From: Betaproteobacteria bacterium
GTDB taxonomy: Bacteria; Pseudomonadota; Gammaproteobacteria; Burkholderiales; CAIKXV01
NCBI GenBank assembly: GCA_021298815.1
Contig: JAJTHE010000098.1
Span: forward strand, 1-37,165
Direction: 5' to 3'
DNA: 37,165 nt
Shown: piece after piece, positions 27,084-34,941 of the stretch
Numbering within the stretch: position 1 is the first letter of the stretch
Layout: every line of letters begins with the position of its first letter
Program-made: the position numbers and the translations under genes
The notes under the pieces: model-generated
The model's input: the letters and a program-made list of their open reading frames with translations, nothing else
Told to the model about the DNA's origin: nothing
Database searches by the model: none

Positions 27084-27653
27084 ATGGCCCGACTCTCCTA
27101 CGTCGATCCCGACACGATCACCGACCCGCAGGTCCGCGACTGGTACGACAAGGCCGTGAAGGCCGGCCATCCCGGGCCGGAGAACCAGGCGATCCGCGCG
27201 CACCAGCCCGACGTGATGCGTTCGTTCACGCTGACCCGCGAGATGCTGTTCGACGGCGACGCCGGCGTGCTGGAGCACGACCTGAAGGAGCTCACCCGCG
27301 CCTATGTCGCGTTCACCGTGGAATGCGCGTACTGAAGCAACCAGGGAACCGCGCGGTCCGCGCGGGACACGAACAGCCGCATGGCCGAACTGATGGCCTA
27401 CGAGAAGTCCGCGCGCTTCACGCCGCGCGAGAAGGTCGCGCTGCGTTATGCCGACGCGATCATGTACGACCCGGCCCAGGCGGACGATGCGCTCTGGGCG
27501 TCGCTCAAGGCGGAGTTCACCGAGCCCGAACTGGTCGAGCTCGGCTACTGGATCGGCTTCACCTTCGGCGGGCAGCGCTGGCTGAAGACGCTGTCGGCGA
27601 AGCAGGGGGAGCTGGCGGCGTTCCTGGACAGCCGGGCGGGGAAGGCGGGCTGA
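27084..27653 (+). CDS. carboxymuconolactone-decarboxylase/AhpD-like protein, candidate selenoprotein with CxxU
   Basis: The frame is open for 189 codons apart from one TGA at 27333-27335. Before it, MARLSYVDPDTITDPQVRDWY ends in KELTRAYVAFTVECAY; after it come SNQGTARSARDTNS, ARFTPREKVALRYADAI and FTEPELVELGYWIGFTFG. Both halves fit one carboxymuconolactone-decarboxylase-family protein, in which this segment normally reads ECxYC. The TGA is therefore the second Cys of the redox CxxC: Cys81-Ala-Tyr-Sec84. A hairpin at 27349-27365 could be the SECIS. GAGGA at 27074-27078 precedes the ATG. AhpD-like proteins reduce peroxides or disulfides through this pair. The alternative is a nonsense mutation (TGC to TGA) in a recent pseudogene. 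No sel genes are in the window. Confidence 0.75.
27349..27365 (+). promoter_or_regulatory. candidate bacterial SECIS hairpin
   Basis: CCGCGCG-GTC-CGCGCGG forms a perfect 7-bp stem with a GUC loop whose first base is G. It starts 13 nt after the in-frame TGA, putting the loop 20 nt from the codon. That agrees with the general bacterial SECIS plan: a stem-loop just 3' of UGA with a G at the start of the apical loop. The GGUC at the tip also resembles the E. coli fdhF element. A GC-rich stem can arise by chance here, so the hairpin alone is not proof. Confidence 0.55.
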
Positions 27654-27659
27654 AAACGC

Positions 27660-27693
27660 ACAAGGCCACCGTCCGTGAGGGGGGTGGCCTTGT
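27660..27693. terminator. hairpin terminator between convergent genes
   Basis: ACAAGGCCACC (27660-27670) and GGTGGCCTTGT (27683-27693) make a perfect 11-bp stem with a 12-nt loop. It lies 7 bp after the selenoprotein-candidate stop and 24 bp past the Bug 4 stop. On the minus strand it is followed by GCGTTTT, a short U-tract, so it fits an intrinsic terminator for Bug 4 best. On the plus strand there is no U-tract. Confidence 0.7.
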
Positions 27694-27717
27694 CGTGGAT
27701 CACTGCTGCTGCCGGCC

Positions 27718-28737
27718 TTACTCGGCGACCAGCTTCGCCGCCTTCACCGCCGCACGGAAGCTCTCGAACTCGGTGCGGATGAACTTGCCGAATTCCTCCG
27801 GCGTGCTGGTGACCGGGTCGGCGCCGGCGCGCACGATCAGCTCGCGGGTGTCGGCCTGCTTCATCACCTGCATCATCAGCGAGTAGAGGCGGTCGTTGAC
27901 GGACTTCGGCGTACCGCGCGGCGTCATCATTCCGACCCAGCCGGTGGACTGGAAGCCGGGCAGCGCTCCCTCGTTCAACGTCGGCAGGTCGGGCAGCTGG
28001 GTGCTGCGCGCCGTGCCTGCGGTGGCCAGCGCCCGCAGCTGGCCGGAGCGGATGAACGGGATGGTGGCCGCGATCGGGGTGAACGTGAACTGGGATTCGT
28101 TCGCCACGACTGCACCGACCGATGCGCCGCCACCCTTGTAGGGCACATGGGTGGCCTCGGTGCGTGCAGCCAGCATCAGCTGGACGCCCGCGAGGTGGCT
28201 CTGCGCACCGGATCCGGCCGAGGCCATGTTGTACTTGCCCGGGTTCGCCCTGAGCAGCGCGATCAGTTCCTGCGCGGTCTTCGCCGGCATCGAGGGATGC
28301 ACGACCAGCACGTTCTGGGTCGTGCCGTACAGCATGATCGGTTCGAAATCCTTGAAGATGTCGAAGCCGAGCTTGCGGTGAAGCTGCGGTGCGATCACGT
28401 GGTTGGCGGTGGAGGTCGCCATCAGCGTGTAACCATCGGGCACCGCGCGTGCCGTGATCTCCATGCCGATGATGCCGCCGGCGCCCGGACGGTTGTCGAC
28501 GATGAACTGCTGGCCGACGGCTTCGCCGAGTTTCATCGTCAGCACACGGGCGAGCTGGTCGCTCGATGCACCCGGTCCGTTGGGGACGATCACGCGTACC
28601 GCGCGCTGGGGCCAGGTGGCTGCTGCCGCCTTGCCCTGTGCCAACGCCGGGCTGGCCAGTGAACCCGCGGCGTTCAGTGCGGCGAACGCGCCGGTGGAGA
28701 GGATCGCCCTGCGGCGTCCGATATGCGATATGGACAT
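27718..28737 (-). CDS. Bug/TctC-family periplasmic substrate-binding protein (4)
   Basis: A 339-residue Bug protein; the ATG at 28737 follows AGGAGG, and in-frame ATGs further up lack such a site. The signal peptide has RRRAILSTGAFAALNAAG and ends near ALAQ. Motifs: IVDNRPGAGGIIGMEI, ARAVPDGYTLMATS, GKYNMASAGSGAQSHLAGVQ, HVPYKGGGASVGAVVANE, QLPDLPTLNEGALPGFQSTGW. It is the closest paralogue in the window of Bug 3, on the other side of the selenoprotein candidate. It follows the dehydrogenase gene after 133 bp, a gap with an AT-rich patch near 28818-28834, so it may have its own promoter. Confidence 0.9.
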   Translation of the reverse strand: MSISHIGRRRAILSTGAFAALNAAGSLASPALAQGKAAAATWPQRAVRVIVPNGPGASSDQLARVLTMKLGEAVGQQFIVDNRPGAGGIIGMEITARAVPDGYTLMATSTANHVIAPQLHRKLGFDIFKDFEPIMLYGTTQNVLVVHPSMPAKTAQELIALLRANPGKYNMASAGSGAQSHLAGVQLMLAARTEATHVPYKGGGASVGAVVANESQFTFTPIAATIPFIRSGQLRALATAGTARSTQLPDLPTLNEGALPGFQSTGWVGMMTPRGTPKSVNDRLYSLMMQVMKQADTRELIVRAGADPVTSTPEEFGKFIRTEFESFRAAVKAAKLVAE

Positions 28738-28870
28738 CGTGCTGCTCCTCCTGGGAAGTCTGCCGGGTGCCTGTCCGCCTGATGGCGCGGCAGTCAAGGT
28801 CTGCTTGATCGGCCCGCAAATTACCATAACGACGAGCCTTGCGGCGCGGTAAACCTTCCGCCCGGAGGCG

Positions 28871-29947
28871 CTACCTGCCGGCAGCCGAGACCGCCCTCGC
28901 TACCGCGTCGCCCATCGCCTGGGTGCTCGCGCTGCCGCCGAGGTCCGGCGTCAGCTGCTTCGCCTCGGCGATCACCGCGGTCATCGCCGCCTCGATCAAC
29001 GCCGCCGCACGCGCGGCCTTCGGCTCGTCGCGCTTGCCGGCCAGCCATTCGAACAGCAGCTTGCCCGACATGATCATCGCGTAGGGGTTGGCGATGCCGC
29101 GGCCGGCGATGTCGGGCGCCGAGCCATGCGTGGCCTGGGCCATCGCCAGCGTCTCGCTCGCGTTCACGCCCGGTGCCAGGCCGAGGCCGCCGACCAGCCC
29201 GGCCGCCTCGTCGGTGAGGATGTCGCCGTACAGGTTGGTGGTGACGATCGTGTCGTACTGCTGCGGCTTCATCACCAGCTTCATCGCGAAGGTGTCGACG
29301 ATCACCTCCTCGAACTCCACGTCGGGGAAGCGCGCCGCGACCTTGCGGCACTCGTCGGCGAACAGGCCGTCGCCATAGCGGTACACGGTGTTCTTGTGCA
29401 CGGCGGTGACCTTGCGCCGCGGGCGCCGCGCAGCCGCCTCGAACGCGGCTTCCGCGATCAGCCGGCTCTTGAGCTTCGTGGTGACGCAGATGCCGATCGC
29501 GCTGTCCTCGGTGGGCATGAACTCGCCGTAACCCATGAACAGGTTGCCGTCGACCTTGAAGCCTTCGGTCGTCTCGCGCAGGAACAGCAGGTCGATGTCC
29601 TTGTGCACCGATGGCAGGTTCGGGTACGAGCGGAACGGCTTGTAGTTCGCGAACAGCCCGAAGTGCGTGCGGAACAGCGGGTGCGGGTTGAGCCAGGTCG
29701 GGTCGCCCTTCGGATACTCGCGATGGCCGATCGGCCCGAGCACCCAGCCGTCGTAGGTGGCCAGCGTCTCCAGCGTGCCCGCCGGAACGGTGTGCCCGGC
29801 CGCGGCATGGCCGGCGCGCGAGATCGGCATCGGCTTCCAGTCGATCTGCAGGTCGACCGCAGCCGCGGCCTCGCGCATCACCTTCACGCATTCGGGGACG
29901 ACCTCGCGCCCGATGTCGTCGCCTTCCAGTATCGCCAGTGTGAGCAT
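28871..29947 (-). CDS. isocitrate/isopropylmalate dehydrogenase family enzyme
   Basis: A 358-residue beta-decarboxylating dehydrogenase. N-terminal LAILEGDDIGREVVPECVKV, the substrate-loop LFLRETTEGF (family RExTEG), the catalytic Lys-containing AVHKNTVYRYGDG, VDTFAMKLVMKPQQYDTIV, the metal-site NLYGDILTDEAAGLVGGLGL and THGSAPDIAGRGIANP are all present. It is not a clear LeuB: no leuC or leuD is nearby, and it sits in a minus-strand run with a lyase-family gene and two binding proteins. It more likely oxidises a catabolic 2-hydroxyacid such as a malate or tartrate derivative (inference). The gap to the upstream Bug 5 gene is 28 bp. Confidence 0.85.
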   Translation of the reverse strand: MLTLAILEGDDIGREVVPECVKVMREAAAAVDLQIDWKPMPISRAGHAAAGHTVPAGTLETLATYDGWVLGPIGHREYPKGDPTWLNPHPLFRTHFGLFANYKPFRSYPNLPSVHKDIDLLFLRETTEGFKVDGNLFMGYGEFMPTEDSAIGICVTTKLKSRLIAEAAFEAAARRPRRKVTAVHKNTVYRYGDGLFADECRKVAARFPDVEFEEVIVDTFAMKLVMKPQQYDTIVTTNLYGDILTDEAAGLVGGLGLAPGVNASETLAMAQATHGSAPDIAGRGIANPYAMIMSGKLLFEWLAGKRDEPKAARAAALIEAAMTAVIAEAKQLTPDLGGSASTQAMGDAVARAVSAAGR

Positions 29948-29975
29948 CTGTCCGCGTTCCGCCTTCAGTCCGTCC

Positions 29976-30980
29976 TCAATCGACCTTCACGCCTGCCTGC
30001 CGGACCACCTTGGTCCAGCGTGCGATCTCCGAGACCAGGTGCGCCTGCAACTGTTCGGGCGAGCCGCCGACGCCATCGGCGCCATCGCGTGCCAGCCGTT
30101 CCTTCACTTCGGGATGCTGCAGGGCCTTCACCACCTCGCCGTTCATCCGGTCCACCACCGTGCGCGGGGTGCCGGCCGGGCCGAGCAGGTAGTACGAGGT
30201 GTAGACCTCGAACCCCGGCAGGCCGCTCTCGGCCATCGTCGGGATGTCCGGCGCGCCGCTCGATCGTTTCAGGCTGGTCACGGCGAGGCCGCGCAGCTTG
30301 CCGCCCCGCACATGCGAGAGACCCGCGACCATCGTGCCGACCGCGGCATCGACATGGCCGCCGATGGCGTCGGCCATCGCCGGCTGGATGCCCTTGTAGG
30401 GCACCGGCGTCCAGCGGAAGCCGGCGACGCTGGCGAACAGTTCGCCGGCGAGGTGGCCGCCGCTGCCGGTGCCGGCGGTGGCATAGGTGATGCGGCCGGG
30501 CCGCTTCTTCGCGAACGCGATGAACTCCTGCAGCGTCTTCGCCGGCAGCGACGGATGCACCATCACCATCAGCGGCTGCACCGCGACCTGCACGATCGGC
30601 GTGAAGTCCTTCAGCGTGTCGTAGGGCAGCTTGCCGTACAGGCCAGGGTTGATCACGTGGCTGCCCCAGGCCATCAGCAGCGTGTAGCCGTCGGGCGTGG
30701 CGCGCGCCACCGACTCGGTGCCGACGATCCCCGCCGATCCGGCGCGGTTCTCGACGACGATCTGCTGTCCGAGCGACTCGGTCATGCGAGTGGCCAGCAC
30801 CCGGGTCAGCGTGTCGGCGGAGCCGCCCGGCGTCGTCGGCACGACGATGCGCACCGGCTTCGCCGGCCAGGCCTGCGCCCATGCGGGTCCCGCCGTCGGA
30901 CCCGACGCCGCGCCGGCCACGGCCAGCGCGCCCAGCGCGGCCAGCAGTGCGCGCGGGCGACTGCCTCGTCGATCGTCCAT
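29976..30980 (-). CDS. Bug/TctC-family periplasmic substrate-binding protein (5)
   Basis: A 334-residue Bug protein; the ATG at 30980 follows AGGAGG, and the longer upstream frame runs into the next gene. The signal peptide RALLAALGALAVAGAASG ends near AWAQAW. Motifs: IVVPTTPGGSADTLTRVL, VVENRAGSAGIVGTES, ATPDGYTLLMAWGS, ITYATAGTGSGGHLAGELF, PVPYKGIQPAMADAIGG, GAPDIPTMAESGLPGF. It lies between the lyase-family gene (37-bp gap) and the dehydrogenase gene (28 bp), so it is the binding protein most likely tied to those enzymes. Confidence 0.9.
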   Translation of the reverse strand: MDDRRGSRPRALLAALGALAVAGAASGPTAGPAWAQAWPAKPVRIVVPTTPGGSADTLTRVLATRMTESLGQQIVVENRAGSAGIVGTESVARATPDGYTLLMAWGSHVINPGLYGKLPYDTLKDFTPIVQVAVQPLMVMVHPSLPAKTLQEFIAFAKKRPGRITYATAGTGSGGHLAGELFASVAGFRWTPVPYKGIQPAMADAIGGHVDAAVGTMVAGLSHVRGGKLRGLAVTSLKRSSGAPDIPTMAESGLPGFEVYTSYYLLGPAGTPRTVVDRMNGEVVKALQHPEVKERLARDGADGVGGSPEQLQAHLVSEIARWTKVVRQAGVKVD

Positions 30981-31017
30981 TCCTGCTCCTCCTTGCCGGG
31001 TACGCTCGTGGGCGTGC

Positions 31018-31875
31018 CTACTTGCCTTCGTATCCGGCGCCGCGCGCGAACCACGCCTTCGTGGCGACGATCTGCTCGCGTTCGTCGAACGAGGCCATGT
31101 CCTCGGCCATGGTCGAGGCTTCACCCTGCGTCTTCAGCACGGCGAACACGCGCTGCATCGCGCGGATCGCCGCGCGTTGCGCGTCCGACGGGATGATCTC
31201 GATCTTGTAGCCCATGCGCTCGAGGTCCGGCGCCGACACCAGCGGCGTCTTGCCGCCGAAGAACATGTTGATCAGCAGCGGCTTGGCGAACAGTTTCGGG
31301 ATCTTCTCGATCTGCTCGAGCGTGGTCGGTGCCTCGATGAACAGCACGTCGGCGCCTGCCTCGTCGTACAGCTTCATGCGCTCGACCGCGGCGTCGAAGC
31401 CCTCGACGGCGATGGCGTCGGTGCGCGCGATGATCAGGATGTCCGGGTCCGCGTCCTTCGCCGCCTTGAGCACCGGCACGAAGTCCTTCGCCTTCACGAT
31501 CGACTTGTCGTTCAGGTGCCCGCAGCGCTTCGGGAAGGTCTGGTCTTCCAGGTGCACGCCGGCGAGGCCGATGCGGGCGAACTGGCGGATCACGCGGTAG
31601 GCGTTCAGCGCGTTGCCGTATCCGGTGTCGGCATCGCCGATCACCGGGCAGTCGACCGCGTCGCAGATCTCGGCCAGGCGCTGCACGATCTGGCCGGGAT
31701 CGATCAGGTTGATGTCGGGAACGCCGGTCGAGCGGGCGATGCCGCCGCCGGTCGCGTACAGGGCCTCGAAACCGGCCATCCGGCCGAGGCGCGCGGACAT
31801 GCCGTCGTAGATGCCCGGTGCCACGATCATGCCCGGGCGCGCGAGCATCTCGCGCAGCTTGGTTGCCTGACTCAT
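31018..31875 (-). CDS. isocitrate lyase / PEP mutase superfamily enzyme
   Basis: A 285-residue TIM-barrel enzyme. It shows the superfamily features MIVAPGIYDGMSARLG, the Mg-binding VIGDADTGYGNALN, the mobile-loop FPKRCGHLNDK with the catalytic Cys, IIARTDAIAVEGFDAAV and LFIEAPTTLEQI. Members include methylisocitrate lyase, 2,3-dimethylmalate lyase, carboxyPEP mutase and oxaloacetate hydrolase; sequence alone does not choose among them. The ATG at 31875 gives the normal N-terminus. It is first in the minus-strand run lyase - Bug 5 - dehydrogenase - Bug 4 and divergent from the chemoreceptor gene (209-bp spacer with no clear promoter). Confidence 0.88.
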   Translation of the reverse strand: MSQATKLREMLARPGMIVAPGIYDGMSARLGRMAGFEALYATGGGIARSTGVPDINLIDPGQIVQRLAEICDAVDCPVIGDADTGYGNALNAYRVIRQFARIGLAGVHLEDQTFPKRCGHLNDKSIVKAKDFVPVLKAAKDADPDILIIARTDAIAVEGFDAAVERMKLYDEAGADVLFIEAPTTLEQIEKIPKLFAKPLLINMFFGGKTPLVSAPDLERMGYKIEIIPSDAQRAAIRAMQRVFAVLKTQGEASTMAEDMASFDEREQIVATKAWFARGAGYEGK

Positions 31876-32084
31876 CGCTTCTTCCACTCCACCATTGCCG
31901 CCCCTGGCGGCCGAGGTGCGAAGGATGCCCGACTCCATCCGGGCCGTCGAGGGTCGGACCGGCCCTGGCCGTCATCCGCCGGATCCCCTAAAGGCAGGCC
32001 GGCATCGGCCGATATCGGGAACGGAGCTGCCGATCCCCCGCGGCTCCGGGTGTCCCATCCATCGCCCGTGCGGGCAGGGAGCGA

Positions 32085-33755
32085 ATGATGCAACGCAAGA
32101 TCGAAGCGCTGGTGCGAGCCATCAGCGTCCGCCAGCGGCTGGCCATCGCCTTCGTCGGCTCGAGCCTGATCATCCTGGCCGTGGGCCTGATCGGGATCGC
32201 CACGCTGCAGCGGTCCGCCGAACGCTCCGCGCACATCTACGGCATCGACGTGGTGCCGATGGACTACGTGAGCCGCATGTCCACCGGCGTCCTGCGCACG
32301 CGCGCGGGCATCGGCGAATCCCTGCTGGCGGCCGATGCGGGCATGGCCGACCGTGCGGCGACCGTCCTGAAGGAGGCGATGGAACACCTGGCCCAGGTCG
32401 AGATCCTGGGTGCCCAGTACGCCGGGCTGATCACCGAGCCGGAGGAGCGCGTGCTGTTCGACCGCTTCACCGCCGAACTGGGCGCGTTCCACGCCGCCGC
32501 GCAGAAGGTCGCCGACGCCGCCACGGCCGGCAGCCGCGCGCCCGCCGCCCGCCTGCTGTTCGCCGAGGCCCTGCCGGCCTCGGAGCGCCTGCGCGAGGCG
32601 CTAGAGGCGCTGATGCTGCACAAGCAGCAGTCGGCGGGAATGGACAACGCCACCATCTCCGCTGACGCCGAACGGGCGACCGTCCATTCGCTGGTCGTGG
32701 TGATCCTGAGCGCGCTGATCGCCACCCTGCTCGGCTGGATCATCGCATCGAGCATCGTGCGGCCGGTCGAGGCACTGGCGCAGGCGGCGCGTGCACTGTC
32801 CTCCGGCAGGCTGGGCGTGCGCATCGACGAAGGTGGCCGCGACGAGCTGGCGTCCCTCGCGCGGGCCTTCAACGGTGCGCTGGTCCAGATGGGCGAACTC
32901 GTGCAGCGGGTCACTGCCACCGCGCGCACCGTATCCATCGCTGCCGATGCGTCGACCGCGCATGCCGGCCAGGTCGGCGGCGCGCTGCGACGGCAGGCCA
33001 CCGAGGCGGTCGATGCCAGCGGCAAGGTCAGCGGCATCGCCCGCACGATCGAAGCGAACGCGCGGGAGGCCGAGGAGGCGGCGCGCGAGGCGGGTGAAGC
33101 CAGCCGCGATGCGACCGCCAGCAGCGAAGTCGTGCTCGCGACCGTGGGCGGCATGCAGCGCATCGCGGACGTGGTGCATGAATCCGCCCGCTCGGTGACC
33201 GCGCTCGGCGCGCGCACCGAGGAGATCGGCAAGATCGTCGGCACCATCGCGGGCATCGCGGACCAGACCAGCCTGCTTGCGCTCAATGCGGCCATCGAGG
33301 CGGCGCGTGCCGGCGAGCAGGGACGTGGCTTCGCGGTGGTCGCCGACGAGGTGCGCAGGCTCGCCGAGCATACCCAGGAGGCGGCGCGCGAGATCGTGTC
33401 GACGGTCCAGGGCATACAGGCCGGCACGACGGAGGCGGTTGCCGCGATCCAGCGTGGCACCGCAGACGTGGATGCAGGCCGCGCCGCCGCGCAGAGCGCG
33501 GCGGAGGCGATCCGCGGCATCCTCGGCCGGACCGCGCGCGTGGACGAGATCATCTCGGCCGTTGCGCGCACCAGTTCGGAGGAGGCCCGTGCCGGGGAGG
33601 CCGTGGCCTGCGCCGTGGCGGCGATCGGCGACGCGAGCCAGGCTTCCGTGCACGCGATGGACGAACTCGCGGCCACGGCCCTTCGCCTGGGCACGGCCAC
33701 CCACGAACTCGACGCGCTGGTGCGCTGCTTCGACCTCGAGCCGGTCAGCGGCTGA
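32085..33755 (+). CDS. methyl-accepting chemotaxis protein
   Basis: A 556-residue transmembrane chemoreceptor. TM1 is at about 19-42, a periplasmic helical-bundle sensor (about 45-200) with [14 protein letters not shown] follows, and TM2 is at about 204-226. A HAMP domain ([20 protein letters not shown]) leads to a signalling domain with the hairpin tip [40 protein letters not shown]. No CheR/CheB-tethering pentapeptide is seen at the C-terminus. AGGGAG precedes two tandem ATGs. Its location among binding-protein genes suggests it may sense the same organic acids (inference). Its 3' two-thirds is overlapped antisense by the run-on frame of Bug 6. Confidence 0.93.
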   Translation: MMQRKIEALVRAISVRQRLAIAFVGSSLIILAVGLIGIATLQRSAERSAHIYGIDVVPMDYVSRMSTGVLRTRAGIGESLLAADAGMADRAATVLKEAMEHLAQVEILGAQYAGLITEPEERVLFDRFTAELGAFHAAAQKVADAATAGSRAPAARLLFAEALPASERLREALEALMLHKQQSAGMDNATISADAERATVHSLVVVILSALIATLLGWIIASSIVRPVEALAQAARALSSGRLGVRIDEGGRDELASLARAFNGALVQMGELVQRVTATARTVSIAADASTAHAGQVGGALRRQATEAVDASGKVSGIARTIEANAREAEEAAREAGEASRDATASSEVVLATVGGMQRIADVVHESARSVTALGARTEEIGKIVGTIAGIADQTSLLALNAAIEAARAGEQGRGFAVVADEVRRLAEHTQEAAREIVSTVQGIQAGTTEAVAAIQRGTADVDAGRAAAQSAAEAIRGILGRTARVDEIISAVARTSSEEARAGEAVACAVAAIGDASQASVHAMDELAATALRLGTATHELDALVRCFDLEPVSG

Positions 33756-34763
33756 AGCCTGCGCCGGCGCGCGCGATCGGTCGATCCGGATCTTCGCCTC
33801 GCGGATGATCCTGCCCCAGCGCGCGATGTCGTCGATGACGACCTTCTGCAGCTGCTCCGGGGTGCTGGTCTCCACCTCGAGCCCGGTGTCGGCCATGCGC
33901 TTGCGCATGTCGGGCTCGTTCATCACCCGGTTCAGCGTCTGGTTGAGCCAGGTGACCATCGGCCGCGGCAGGGCGGCCGGGCCGAAGATGCCGTACCAGG
34001 TGTCGTATTCGTACTTCGGCACGCCCGCCTCGGCGATGGTCGGGATCTCCGGGAAGGCGGGCGAGCGCTTGAGGCCGGACATGCCGAGCGGCCGCAGCTT
34101 GCCTGCGCGCAGGTGCCCGGACGCCGCGGGCAGTGTCGCGATCATCATCTGCACCTGGCCGCCGATGGTGTCGGCGAGCGCGGGGCCGGCGCCCTTGTAG
34201 GGCACGTGCAGCATCTTGATGCCGGCCTGGATCATGAACAGCTCGACCGCCAGGTGCGCGGATGAGCCCATGCCGCCCGAGCCGAAGCTGATGTTCGTGC
34301 CTTTCTTCGCGAGCGCGATGAACTCGGCCACGTTCTTCGCAGGCACCGCGGTGTTCACCACCAGCACGTTCGGGGTGATGCCGATCATGCCGATCGCGGC
34401 GAAGGCCTTCGCGGTGTCGAACGGCAGCTTGGGATACAGCGTCGCGTTGAAGGTCATGCCCTGGTGGTTCATCTTCAGGGTGTAGCCGTCGCCGCCGGCG
34501 CGCGCCACGATCTCGGCCGCGATGGTGCCGCCGGCGCCGCCGCGGTTGTCGACCACGAGCTGCTGTCCGAGTTCGTCGCTCAACCGCTGGCTGACGATGC
34601 GCGCGAGCAGGTCGGTGGTGCCGCCCGGTGCGAACGGCACCAGGAAGCGCACCGGCTTCTGCGGGTAGCCGCCGGGACCCTTGCCCTGCGCGAGTGCGGG
34701 TACCGAGGCGAGGGTGAGGGTGCAGGCCGCGGCGAACCCGGCGGCGATCGAGACTCGTGACAT
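32601..34763 (-). CDS. Bug/TctC-family binding protein (6) with lost stop and 392-residue antisense extension
   Basis: Residues 1-328 (34763-33780) are an ordinary Bug protein: signal peptide ending VPALAQ, then [89 protein letters not shown] and the usual end REAKIRID. A stop is expected next, but the codon is CGA (33777-33779), and the frame stays open to TAG at 32601. The 392 extra residues lie antisense to the chemoreceptor gene and match nothing I recognise. The start is ATG at 34763, with GGAGG 7 nt upstream. The functional product is most likely the first 328 residues plus a tail of uncertain fate. Closest in style to Bug 7. Confidence 0.7.
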   Translation of the reverse strand: MSRVSIAAGFAAACTLTLASVPALAQGKGPGGYPQKPVRFLVPFAPGGTTDLLARIVSQRLSDELGQQLVVDNRGGAGGTIAAEIVARAGGDGYTLKMNHQGMTFNATLYPKLPFDTAKAFAAIGMIGITPNVLVVNTAVPAKNVAEFIALAKKGTNISFGSGGMGSSAHLAVELFMIQAGIKMLHVPYKGAGPALADTIGGQVQMMIATLPAASGHLRAGKLRPLGMSGLKRSPAFPEIPTIAEAGVPKYEYDTWYGIFGPAALPRPMVTWLNQTLNRVMNEPDMRKRMADTGLEVETSTPEQLQKVVIDDIARWGRIIREAKIRIDRSRAPAQASAADRLEVEAAHQRVEFVGGRAQAKGRGREFVHRVHGSLARVADRRHGAGHGLPGTGLLRTGARNGRDDLVHARGPAEDAADRLRRALRGGAACIHVCGATLDRGNRLRRAGLYALDRRHDLARRLLGMLGEPAHLVGDHREATSLLAGTRRLDGRIERKQAGLVRDARDGADDLADLLGARAERGHRAGGFMHHVRDALHAAHGREHDFAAGGRIAAGFTRLARRLLGLPRVRFDRAGDAADLAAGIDRLGGLPSQRAADLAGMRGRRIGSDGYGARGGSDPLHEFAHLDQRTVEGPREGRQLVAATFVDAHAQPAGGQCTRRLRQCLDRPHDARCDDPAEQGGDQRAQDHHDQRMDGRPFGVSGDGGVVHSRRLLLVQHQRL
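33777..33779 (-). other. CGA codon where the Bug 6 stop is expected
   Basis: CGA follows the Asp codon that normally ends Bug proteins. A single transition separates it from TGA. With TGA here the gene would end 21 bp from the convergent chemoreceptor stop, a normal spacing. Confidence 0.6.
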
Positions 34764-34868
34764 TTCCATTCCTCCGGGAAGCGGGCGGTGCCTTGCCGTG
34801 GTCATGCGCATGGCGGGTTTCGGATTCGCGCTCTGTGGCGCGTTTGCAGACTCCCTGCAGGGCCGGCG

Positions 34869-34897
34869 ATTATGCCATCGGCTCCGCAGGCAACCAA
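34869..34897 (-). promoter_or_regulatory. candidate sigma70-type promoter of Bug 6
   Basis: Read on the minus strand, TTGGTT and CATAAT (five of six to the -10 consensus) are spaced by 17 bp, about 105 bp before the Bug 6 ATG. It lies in the 178-bp gap after Bug 7 and is one of few AT-rich spots around. It implies Bug 6 is not simply co-transcribed with Bug 7. Confidence 0.4.
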
Positions 34898-34941
34898 TGG
34901 ATTCGACCTGTCGTGCGCGCAGCGCATCGCGCGTGCGGCAC

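Noticed and set aside
27084..27653. A frameshifted or split pseudogene as the reading of the carboxymuconolactone-decarboxylase-like gene.
   Set aside because: Both halves are in the same frame and there is no indel. The only lesion is TGA exactly at a redox Cys. A nonsense mutation remains possible and is kept as the alternative.
27323..27886. A plus-strand frame across the selenoprotein-candidate hairpin and into Bug 4.
   Set aside because: It is in another phase, has no family resemblance and crosses the terminator. It does not explain the TGA.
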